A DNA stretch of 64,000 bases from Gulosibacter sp. 10 (GTDB lineage: Bacteria; Actinomycetota; Actinomycetes; Actinomycetales; Microbacteriaceae): the NCBI RefSeq assembly GCF_900163695.1, contig NZ_FUIC01000053.1:1-64000 (forward strand). The letters are read 5' to 3'. Shown here piece after piece: positions 57,538 to 64,000 of the stretch. Every line of letters begins with the position of its first letter. Position 1 is the first letter of the stretch. The position numbers and the translations under genes are program-made. The notes below the pieces were generated by a model that saw nothing but the letters and a program-made list of their open reading frames with translations, ran no database searches and had not been told where the DNA came from.

Positions 57538-58971
57538 TCAGCCGGCCCCGACGGCCACGAGACTCGGGAGGAAGAGGGTGATCGCGGGCACGAGGAACAG
57601 CAGCACCACGGTGCCGAGGTCGATGAGGAACAGCGGCAGGATGCCGCGGAAGACCTGCTCGGTCGGCACGCCCGAGGTGCCGGCGACCACGAAGACGTTG
57701 ATGCCCACGGGCGGCGTCACCATGCCGATCTCGATGAGCTTGACGATGAGGATGCCGAGCCAGATGCCGTCGAAGCCGAGCTCCATGGCGATCGGGTAGA
57801 GGATCGGCACCGTGATCACGAGGATCGACAGCGACTCGAGCACCATCCCGAGCGGGATGAGGCAGAGCAGCAGCAGCGCCATGGTGAGCATCGGCGGCAT
57901 GTTCAGGCCCGCCACGGCGCTGGTGATCGCGTCCGGCACCCGGGCGGCGACGAAGAACGTCGAGAGGATGCCCGAGCCGATGATGATCATGAACACCATC
58001 GCCGTGGTCGAGCCCGTGTCCTGCAGCGCTCCGCGGAAGCTCGCGAAGATGCTCCGCAGCCCCTTGCGCCGGTTCTCGAGCACAAGCATGACGAAGGCCG
58101 CGAGGGCGCCGATGGCCGCCGACTCCGTGGAGGTGAACAGGCCCGAGTACATGCCGCCGAGCACCACGGCGAACAGGATCACGACGCGCACGAGGCCGCG
58201 CCAGGGCATCGAGCGCCAGGACTGCTGCTGCGCCTCCCCGGCTGCCGGCGGCGCGGTCTTGAGCGCCGTGACGTCGCGGCCCTCGCGGATCGTGCGGGCC
58301 TCGACGGCGTCCTGATGCGCCTTGCCCGCGACCCCGGCGAGGCTCTCCTCCGCCATCGCCTGCGGCGTGATCCGCGAGCCGGCGATCATGATGTAGACGG
58401 TGTAGGCGAGCGCCGAGATGATGCCGGGGATGATGCCCGCGGCGAGCATCTGCCCGACCGACTCCTGCGCGAGGATCGCGTAGAGCACGAGGAAGGTGCT
58501 GGGCGGGATCATCACGCCGAGCGTGCCCGCCACCGCCACGAGCGCCGAGGCCAGGTGGGCCGGGTAGCCGTGGCGGCGCATCTCCCCCACCGCGAGCTTG
58601 GACATGGTCGCGGCGGTGCCGATGCTCGAGCCGGAGACCGCGGAGAACCCCGCGCAGGCCATGACCGTGGCGACGCCCAGGCCGCCCGGCGCGCGGCGCG
58701 CCGCACGGCTCGCGATGGCGAACACGTGCTCGGCCATGTTGGCCCGCACCGCGAACATGCCCATGAGGATGAACAGCGGGATGATCGTGAGGCTGAAGCT
58801 CGCGGTGTTCGTGAAGGGCGAGGAGCCGATCACGCTGCCGGTGTAGCCGAAGCCCTTGAGGAGCAGCAGCCCGGCCGCGCCGGCGACGCCGAGCGCGATC
58901 GCGACGGGCGTGCGGATCGCGAGCAGCACGAGCAGCAGCGCGAGCGCGACGATGACGGCGATGGTGGTCAT
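57538..58971 (-). CDS. TRAP transporter large permease (DctM)
   Basis: Ion-coupled membrane subunit with about twelve segments (477 residues). DctM signatures: FSLTIIPLFILMGMFAVRAN, CAGFSAVSGSSIGTAATMSK, GTLGVMIPPSTFLVLYAIL, and GMVTPPVGINVFVVAGTSG near the end. A cytosolic insert of about 60 residues (VEARTIREGRDVTALKTAPP) lies between the two halves, longer than in SiaM-like proteins. Overlaps dctQ by four bases (ATGA). Confidence 0.94.
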   Translation of the reverse strand: MTTIAVIVALALLLVLLAIRTPVAIALGVAGAAGLLLLKGFGYTGSVIGSSPFTNTASFSLTIIPLFILMGMFAVRANMAEHVFAIASRAARRAPGGLGVATVMACAGFSAVSGSSIGTAATMSKLAVGEMRRHGYPAHLASALVAVAGTLGVMIPPSTFLVLYAILAQESVGQMLAAGIIPGIISALAYTVYIMIAGSRITPQAMAEESLAGVAGKAHQDAVEARTIREGRDVTALKTAPPAAGEAQQQSWRSMPWRGLVRVVILFAVVLGGMYSGLFTSTESAAIGALAAFVMLVLENRRKGLRSIFASFRGALQDTGSTTAMVFMIIIGSGILSTFFVAARVPDAITSAVAGLNMPPMLTMALLLLCLIPLGMVLESLSILVITVPILYPIAMELGFDGIWLGILIVKLIEIGMVTPPVGINVFVVAGTSGVPTEQVFRGILPLFLIDLGTVVLLFLVPAITLFLPSLVAVGAG

Positions 58972-59567
58972 GAGCGGGCCCCGCTTCCATTCGTCGTGAC
59001 GGCCGGCTCCCCGGCGGCGCCGGGGACCTCGGCGAGGTCCGGCTCGGGCAGGGTCTCCGCCACGAGCTCCACCTCGTCGCGGGCGCCCAGCGGCTCCCGG
59101 CCCCGGATCGTGCGGGCGAGGTTGAGGATCGCCACCAGCAGGAACATGAGGATGCCCGCGAGGATCACCCAGCGCAGCGGCCACATCGGCCAGCGCACGA
59201 GCCCGAAGCGCTCCTCTCCGCGCTGGGTGGCCTCGACCGCGCGCAGCGCCGAGGCCCACGCCATCCAGGCGAGGAACACCGCGGTCACCGCCCAGGTGAC
59301 CACGAGGCAGACCTGCGCCGCGCGCTTCCCGAGCCGGTCGGTGAGCAGCGTCACGGCGACGTGCTCGCCGCGCACCGCGGCGATCCCGAGCCCGAAGAAG
59401 ATCGCGATCACCAGGCTCGTCTCCGCGAGCTCGATCATGCCCGGCAGGCTCTTGTCCGTGATGTTCCGCACGACCACGTCCACCGTGATCGCGAGCATGA
59501 GCACCACGAGGCACAGCGCCGCGATGACCGCCATGGCCCTCGCCGCCGCCGTCACGATGCGTTCCAT
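58968..59567 (-). CDS. TRAP transporter small permease (DctQ)
   Basis: Four-segment small membrane subunit (199 residues): ALCLVVLMLAITVDVVVRNI in helix 1, GMIELAETSLVIAIFFGLGI in helix 2, and RWVILAGILMFLLVAILNLA in helix 4. It binds DctM and stabilises the complex. A 35-residue acidic and Pro-rich tail extends into the cytosol. ATG 59567 has GAGGTG. First gene of the operon; a 276-bp gap to the divergent AraC gene must hold the promoter, but I see no clear -35/-10 there. Confidence 0.9.
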   Translation of the reverse strand: MERIVTAAARAMAVIAALCLVVLMLAITVDVVVRNITDKSLPGMIELAETSLVIAIFFGLGIAAVRGEHVAVTLLTDRLGKRAAQVCLVVTWAVTAVFLAWMAWASALRAVEATQRGEERFGLVRWPMWPLRWVILAGILMFLLVAILNLARTIRGREPLGARDEVELVAETLPEPDLAEVPGAAGEPAVTTNGSGARS

Positions 59568-59843
59568 ATCATTCACCTCTTTCGCTCCCGTCGGGGCGCC
59601 GGCCGTCCTCGTCGCCGAGTCCGGCCCGCCCCGGCTCCGTCCGCGCGCTGCGCTGCGCGCTCGTGGCGGAGCCGTCGATCGGGTTCTGTCGTCCATTCGA
59701 GTATCGATCCGGATCGGAATCCGGTGTTGTCCGCCGCCGCACAGGGAGTTTCCCCTCGGCGCAGCCCTGCCCGCCCGCCCCTCGGCGCGGTAGTACCCTG
59801 GGAGGGCCCCTCCCCACGGTCCGAGGAAGTATCTGGAGGTCAC

Positions 59844-60899
59844 GTGCCGTTCGCATCCGCGCAGGAGCCCGTCGCCGCGCAGCTGGCCGAGCCCGACGGC
59901 CCCGACGCCGTCGTCAAGGAGTTCATCCCGCCGACCACGCCCGGCGGCGCCATCCTGCAGCGCGCGCACGTGAGCAGCTTCGAGCAGTGGCGGCAGATCG
60001 TCAGCAGGCAGTTCGTGCAGCTCAGCCTGCGCACCACGCTGGACGAGTTCGGCGGCTTCCTCGAGCGCATCTGGATCGAGGACATGTGCGCCACCTACAT
60101 GCGCGCCGACGAGCACAGCGTCCACCGGCTCGCCTCGGCCATCGACCCCGACGAGCCGCAGCAGCTCAAGCTCTCGCTGCTGCTCGAGGGCGACTGCATC
60201 GTCACGCAGGGCGAGAACCGGGCCCGCCTGCAGCCGGGCGACGTGACCGTCTACGACACCGGCCAGCCGTACTCGCTCGAGTACGAGGGCGGCATGACCA
60301 CCTTCGTGCTCGTGTTCCCCAAGCACCTGCTCGGCATCTCCCGCCGGCTGCTGACCGGGGCCACCGCCCTCCGCCTCCGCGGGGACGAGGGCATCGGCAA
60401 GGTGATCAACCCGTTCATGCAGCACATCGCCGAGAACCTCGAGATCCTCACCGGCTACAGCGGCGTGCGCGTCATGCGCAGCGCCCTCGAGCTCATCTCC
60501 ACGCTGCTGTCCACCGAGCTCGCCGCGCACGCCGCCGAGCAGCCCGGCGGCTACCGGGCCGACATGGAGAAGTACCGCGACTACATCGAGGCGCACCTGG
60601 GCGACCAGGACCTCGGCACCGACTCGATCGCCGCGGCGCACTACCTCTCCACGCGGTACCTGCAGCACCTCTTCAACGAGGAGGGCACCACGGTCTCGGA
60701 CTACATCCGCACCCGCCGCCTGGAGCGCTGCCGGCTGGCGCTGCTCGACCCCGCGCAGGCGCCGCTCAGCATCTTCCAGATCGCCCAGCAGTGGGGCTTC
60801 ATCGACGCGGCCCACTTCAGCCGCACGTTCAAGTCGGCCTACGGGGTGAGCCCGAGCGTGTACCGCCGGGCCCACAAGGATGCGGAGGCGGGCGGGTAG
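59844..60899 (+). CDS. AraC-family regulator of TRAP operon
   Basis: A 351-residue activator with an AraC_binding_2 sensor (LSLLLEGDCIVTQGENRARL, LQPGDVTVYDTGQPYSLEYE) and C-terminal double helix-turn-helix (AAAHYLSTRYLQHLFNEEG; IAQQWGFIDAAHFSRTFKSA). It resembles regulators of aromatic or amine catabolism such as FeaR. GTG 59844 follows GGAGGT by only 4 bases. Divergent from dctQ and therefore the likely regulator of the transport genes. Confidence 0.92.
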   Translation: MPFASAQEPVAAQLAEPDGPDAVVKEFIPPTTPGGAILQRAHVSSFEQWRQIVSRQFVQLSLRTTLDEFGGFLERIWIEDMCATYMRADEHSVHRLASAIDPDEPQQLKLSLLLEGDCIVTQGENRARLQPGDVTVYDTGQPYSLEYEGGMTTFVLVFPKHLLGISRRLLTGATALRLRGDEGIGKVINPFMQHIAENLEILTGYSGVRVMRSALELISTLLSTELAAHAAEQPGGYRADMEKYRDYIEAHLGDQDLGTDSIAAAHYLSTRYLQHLFNEEGTTVSDYIRTRRLERCRLALLDPAQAPLSIFQIAQQWGFIDAAHFSRTFKSAYGVSPSVYRRAHKDAEAGG

Positions 60900-60914
60900 C
60901 CGCGCCTCCGCATC
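60879..60914. terminator. Terminator hairpin overlapping a gene end
   Basis: GATGCGGAGGCG (60879-60890) pairs with CGCCTCCGCATC (60903-60914) over a 12-base loop. The left arm encodes the last residues of the AraC protein. Serves the convergent AraC and PEBP genes. Confidence 0.75.
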
Positions 60915-60927
60915 GCGGGCGCCGGGG

Positions 60928-61461
60928 CTAGTGCCCGAACGTGCCCATCACGTGGCCGCGCGCGAGGGTGCTGCCGAACATCATGAAGCCGAGCCGCGCG
61001 GGCGAGGCCGTCTCGTCGATGTCGAGCGTCTCCACGTCGAGCGCGTGCACGACGAAGTAGTAGCGGTGGTCGCCGTGCCCCGGAGGGGGCGCGGAGCCGA
61101 CGAAGCCCTGCAGGCCGCCGTCGTTCCGGAGGATCGTCGCGGCCTCGGGGAAGCCGCTGCGATCGCCGAGCACGACCGCGCCCTCGGGGATCGAGGTCGT
61201 ATCCGCGGGGATGTTGAACGCGGCGAAGTGCCAGAAGCCGCTCATCGTCGGCGCGTCGGGGTCGTAGCAGGTGATGGCGAAGCTCTTCGTGCCCTCGGGC
61301 GCGCCGCTCCAGGCCAGGTCGGGCAGCGCGTCGCCGCCGTCATCGGGCCGCGCCATGGCCGACACCTGCCGGGGCGCCAGCGCCTCGCCGTCGGCGACGG
61401 CCCGCGAGGTCACCGTCAGGGCCGGTACCTCGGGCAGTGTTTCGAACGGGTTGATTCCCAT
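60928..61461 (-). CDS. YbhB/YbcL-type PEBP (Raf-kinase-inhibitor-like) protein
   Basis: Phosphatidylethanolamine-binding-protein fold (177 residues). DLAWSGAPEGTKSFAITCYD, the CYDPDAPTMSGFWHFAAFNI anion pocket and GDHRYYFVVHALDVETLDI are diagnostic. Cytosolic; biochemical role in bacteria is not established. ATG 61461 has AAGGAGAGG; an ATG at 61476 overlapping the SDR stop would add five residues. Third gene of the symporter-SDR-PEBP operon, an unusual company for this family. Confidence 0.92.
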   Translation of the reverse strand: MGINPFETLPEVPALTVTSRAVADGEALAPRQVSAMARPDDGGDALPDLAWSGAPEGTKSFAITCYDPDAPTMSGFWHFAAFNIPADTTSIPEGAVVLGDRSGFPEAATILRNDGGLQGFVGSAPPPGHGDHRYYFVVHALDVETLDIDETASPARLGFMMFGSTLARGHVMGTFGH

Positions 61462-61475
61462 ATCCCTCTCCTTCA

Positions 61476-62168
61476 TCAGATCGTCCAGCCGCCGTCCACG
61501 GCGACCGTCTCACCATTCATATACGAGCTGTCGGAGCTCACGAGGAAGCTCGCGACGCCCGCGACCTCCTCCGCCCTGCCGGGCCGTCCGGCGGGGATCT
61601 CTCGCGCCATGCGCTCGGCATGGGCGTCGTCCTCCCATCCCGACGCCGTCATGGGCGTGAGGATGGATCCGGGCGCGATCGCGTTGATGCGCGCCCCGAA
61701 CTGCGCGACCTCCCTCGCCGCGGAGGCGGCGAGCGCGGCCACGGCCGCCTTGGAGGCGTTGTACGCGGGCTGGTCCTCGACGGCGTGGCGGATGACCGCG
61801 GAGGAGAGCACGACGCCGGCGAACCCCGGCGCGGCCGCTCCCGACCGGACGGCTCTCGCGCACCAGCGCAGTGCCAGGAAGGTGCCCTCGACGTTCACGG
61901 CGGTCACGCGGCGGAAGGCGTCGAGCCCCGTCTCGTGGAAGGCGCCGCGGCCGCGGATGCCCGCGCAGTGCACGAGCGCCGCCGCGCCGTCGGGGGCGAG
62001 CGCGTCCCACGCCGCCTCGTCCGTCACGTCGAAGGCCGGGGCCGCGCCGCCCTCCGCCGCGAGGTCCAGGCCGGTCACGGCCCAGCCGTCGGCGCGGAGG
62101 CGCTCGGCCACGGCCGCCCCGATGCCGGACGCGGCGCCGGTCACGATCGCGCGGGGTTCAGGCTGCAA
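61476..62168 (-). CDS. SDR-family oxidoreductase
   Basis: Short-chain dehydrogenase (230 residues). Cofactor motif VTGAASGIGAAVAERL (9-24), CAGIRGRG at 68, catalytic Ser122/123, Tyr136 and Lys140 in PAYNASKAAV. Start is TTG 62168, supported by AGGAGG 7 bases upstream, so the first residue is read as Met. The gene overlaps the symporter gene by 11 bases. It probably oxidises the solute brought in by the symporter. Confidence 0.9.
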   Translation of the reverse strand: MQPEPRAIVTGAASGIGAAVAERLRADGWAVTGLDLAAEGGAAPAFDVTDEAAWDALAPDGAAALVHCAGIRGRGAFHETGLDAFRRVTAVNVEGTFLALRWCARAVRSGAAAPGFAGVVLSSAVIRHAVEDQPAYNASKAAVAALAASAAREVAQFGARINAIAPGSILTPMTASGWEDDAHAERMAREIPAGRPGRAEEVAGVASFLVSSDSSYMNGETVAVDGGWTI

Positions 62169-63600
62169 CGTCCGCCTCCTGCTTCGCCTCGAGCTCCTGC
62201 TTCCATCCGGCGCCCGCGCGGGTCTCCCCGGCGATGAGCGCCGTCAGCACGTACACCACCAGTGAAGCAGCAATCGCGGGGACGATCGCCGGGAGTCCGC
62301 CGACGACGAGCACCCCGGTCACGCCCAGTGCGGCGACCGCGCCGCCCGCGACGACCGAGAGCAGGGAGGCCCACTTGCCGCCGAACGGCGTGAACAGGCC
62401 GAAGACGAAGGAGACGAACACGCCGGAGCCGTACATCGTGAACGCCATCGTGAGCACCTGGATGATCCCCGGCACCACGAGCGAGATGCCGAGCGCCACG
62501 AAGCCGAGCACGACCGTGAGCGCCTGCGACCACACGAGCTGCCGCCTCGGGCTCTCGCGGATCGAGCGGACCTTGAGCAGGAAGTCCTGCGAGATGTTGC
62601 TCACCGCGGCGAGCAGCAGGGCGTCGGCCGTGGACATCACCGCCGAGATGATGGCGGCGATGAGGATGCCCGCGGCCCAGACCGGCAGGACGTTCTCGAT
62701 GAGCGCCGGCACCGCGCCAACGCTCGGGTCGAGGTCGGGGAAGAGCACCTTCGCCGCCATGCCCGCGAGCGCGGGGACCACGGCGAAGAGCGCCGTGAGC
62801 ACGCCGGCCAGCGCGGCGCCGCCCGCAGCGACCCGGCCGCTCTTGGCCGCGAAGACGCGCTGCATGACGTCCTGGCCCACCATCTTGTGCACGACCACCG
62901 GCAGCGCGGCGCCGAGGAAGAACGACCAGCCCTGATTGAGCGGGTTGAAGGACTGCTCGACCCCCGCCGAGTGGAACGCCTCGGTGATGGCGCCGAGGCC
63001 GCCCGCCGCCTGCACCGCGATGACGGCGACGAGCACCATGCCGACGACGATCACGCAGAACTGGATGAAGTCGGTGATGGCGACGCCCCACATGCCCGAG
63101 ACCACGGTGAAGACGATGATGAGCACCATGCCGACCACGGCGCCCCAGGGCTGCCCGAGGCCGAGCGCGCCGAACGCCGAGGCGGCGGCGCCGACCTGGC
63201 CCGCGAGGATGCCGAGCAGCGCGATCACCGAGAGCGCCGAGAGCAGCAGCTGCAGGCCGCGGCTGCGGTAGCGGCTGCCCAGGAAGCCCGGCACGGTCGT
63301 GAATCCGCCGTTGCGCATGGGCTTCGCGACAAACACGGCGAGGAGGCACAGGCCCGCGCAGACGCCGATCGCGAACGAGATCGCCGCGAAGCCCACGGCG
63401 TAGGCGTCCTGGCTCGTGCCGAGCACGAACGCGCCGCCGAAGTTGATGGCGAGCAGCATCGTCGCCGTGAGCACGGTGCCCATCTTGCGGCCGGCGAGCA
63501 GATAGTCGTCATCGCTCTTGACGCGGGTGCGCAGCCAGGCCGCGATGCCGAACATGCCCACCAGGTACAGCACGATGACGATGAGGATACCGAGGTTCAT
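62158..63600 (-). CDS. Sodium:solute symporter (SSS family)
   Basis: Sodium-coupled permease with about thirteen segments (480 residues). DDYLLAGRKMGTVLTATMLL in helix 1, GGFTTVPGFLGSRYRSRGLQ, and the sodium-site region AIISAVMSTADALLLAAVSN with Ser-Thr. Substrate unknown; the family takes up sugars, amino acids, pantothenate, urea and short acids. ATG 63600 has AAAGGAGG. First gene of a three-gene operon and divergent from an Lrp/AsnC regulator, which points to an amino acid or related acid. Confidence 0.92.
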   Translation of the reverse strand: MNLGILIVIVLYLVGMFGIAAWLRTRVKSDDDYLLAGRKMGTVLTATMLLAINFGGAFVLGTSQDAYAVGFAAISFAIGVCAGLCLLAVFVAKPMRNGGFTTVPGFLGSRYRSRGLQLLLSALSVIALLGILAGQVGAAASAFGALGLGQPWGAVVGMVLIIVFTVVSGMWGVAITDFIQFCVIVVGMVLVAVIAVQAAGGLGAITEAFHSAGVEQSFNPLNQGWSFFLGAALPVVVHKMVGQDVMQRVFAAKSGRVAAGGAALAGVLTALFAVVPALAGMAAKVLFPDLDPSVGAVPALIENVLPVWAAGILIAAIISAVMSTADALLLAAVSNISQDFLLKVRSIRESPRRQLVWSQALTVVLGFVALGISLVVPGIIQVLTMAFTMYGSGVFVSFVFGLFTPFGGKWASLLSVVAGGAVAALGVTGVLVVGGLPAIVPAIAASLVVYVLTALIAGETRAGAGWKQELEAKQEADVAA

Positions 63601-63639
63601 CGACCCTCCTTTGGTAAAGAGAACGCTGCTTTGCGTTCA

Positions 63640-63651
63640 TATTGATCAATA
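63640..63651. promoter_or_regulatory. Palindrome between symporter and Lrp genes
   Basis: TATTGATCAATA is a perfect 12-bp palindrome in an AT-rich stretch 40 bp upstream of the symporter ATG, within the 177-bp divergent gap. Candidate Lrp/AsnC site; no confident -10 or -35 is seen. Confidence 0.55.
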
Positions 63652-63777
63652 ACTTACATACTTCCCTCCGATATGGCAATTACCGGGTTCGAGACATTCC
63701 ACTATCCTGGAGTTCCGACGCGCTGCGGCGCCGGAATCGACCAGCCGCCGGCTCGGCCCTCACAGAACGGACACACG

Positions 63778-64000
63778 ATGACGCGTGGACAGATGCCCAT
63801 CATCGACGCGGTGGACAAGCGCGTGCTCGAGGCGCTGCGCGACCACCCCCGCGCCACCACGAGCGAGCTGGCCGAGATCGCGGGCGTCTCCCGCCCCACC
63901 TTCCGCACGCGACTCGACCGGCTGTGGGACAGCGGCGTGATCATCGGCCACGAGCCCCAGCTCGATCTCGGGCTGATCGGCTTCACGGTGCAGGCCTGGG
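63778..64000 (+). CDS. Lrp/AsnC-family regulator (truncated by window edge)
   Basis: First 74 residues of an Lrp/AsnC regulator: IIDAVDKRVLEALRDHPRAT, then the helix-turn-helix TSELAEIAGVSRPTFRTRL and the wing leading to a LGLIGFTVQAW strand that starts the RAM domain. Starts at ATG 63778; the rest lies beyond the window. Divergent from the symporter operon, which it likely controls in response to an amino acid. Confidence 0.88.
   Translation, partial: MTRGQMPIIDAVDKRVLEALRDHPRATTSELAEIAGVSRPTFRTRLDRLWDSGVIIGHEPQLDLGLIGFTVQAW

Noticed and set aside
1-64000. tRNA, rRNA, insertion sequence or prophage
   Set aside because: No cloverleaf with a TTCGA arm, no rRNA-like conserved stretch, and no transposase, integrase or phage structural motif was recognised. 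Short RNA genes could still be missed by eye.

Overview
The window is very GC-rich (most third codon positions are G or C). It has Actinomycetota hallmarks: many GTG and a few TTG starts, TANNNT -10 boxes placed 6-7 bases before ATG codons (leaderless-type starts), and families such as ThrE, a Clp_N-only protein and heterotetrameric sarcosine oxidase. I infer a Microbacteriaceae-like soil or plant-associated heterotroph; this is an inference from gene style, not a match to a genome. I see no rRNA, tRNA, CRISPR, transposase, integrase or phage gene. It reads as chromosomal metabolic DNA with 61 protein genes packed in short operons.

Layout. 1-5.7 kb: ThrE exporter, RarA, an MFS exporter and the GntP gluconate permease. 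5.9-11.1 kb: gluconokinase; a self-contained HTH / Clp_N-SRPBCC operon with a leaderless promoter and twin palindromes; a TetR regulator facing a quinone reductase and an LLM flavin oxidoreductase. 11.1-13.7 kb: a three-gene phosphate operon (Na/Pi cotransporter, coiled-coil protein, PstS-like lipoprotein) with no ABC genes. 13.9-20.4 kb: an Ecm4-type thiol transferase, a Gfo/Idh/MocA dehydrogenase, a 90-bp tandem array, AlkD-like and SUKH-like proteins, a winged-helix regulator coupled to an M23 peptidase, and a 20-bp minisatellite. 20.4-29.4 kb: an inositol or cyclitol-like catabolic operon of six enzymes under a LacI repressor, with an IolT-like importer on the other side of the repressor gene. 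29.4-35.1 kb: patatin, YceI, acetyltransferase, a Nudix gene that runs without a stop into a galactokinase-like gene, and a butanediol-type dehydrogenase.

35.4-43 kb is a divergent cluster that looks like uptake and oxidation of an aromatic compound: AraC regulator; MFS transporter, zinc dehydrogenase, MoaF-like and SnoaL-like proteins on the minus strand; a phenol-hydroxylase-type flavoprotein and an SDR on the plus strand. 43.1-54 kb is one long minus-strand operon that turns sarcosine into pyruvate: soxBDAG releases glycine and methylene-THF, GlyA joins them to serine, SdaA deaminates serine, and PurU and a MetF-like protein balance the one-carbon pool. A GntR/FCD regulator is divergent to it. 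54.9-60.9 kb is a complete TRAP transporter with a beta-hydroxyacid dehydrogenase, a CMD-family protein and an AraC regulator. 60.9-64 kb holds a PEBP-family protein, an SDR and a sodium:solute symporter in one operon, facing an Lrp/AsnC regulator cut by the window edge.

Most novel points: the Clp_N-SRPBCC fusion with its private repressor; a 110-bp repeat present twice (35079 and 42956) that couples a terminator hairpin to a long imperfect palindrome; the ABC-less phosphate operon; the aromatic cluster; and the missing stop between the Nudix and galactokinase-like genes. All functions are read from sequence motifs by eye; no database search was made.
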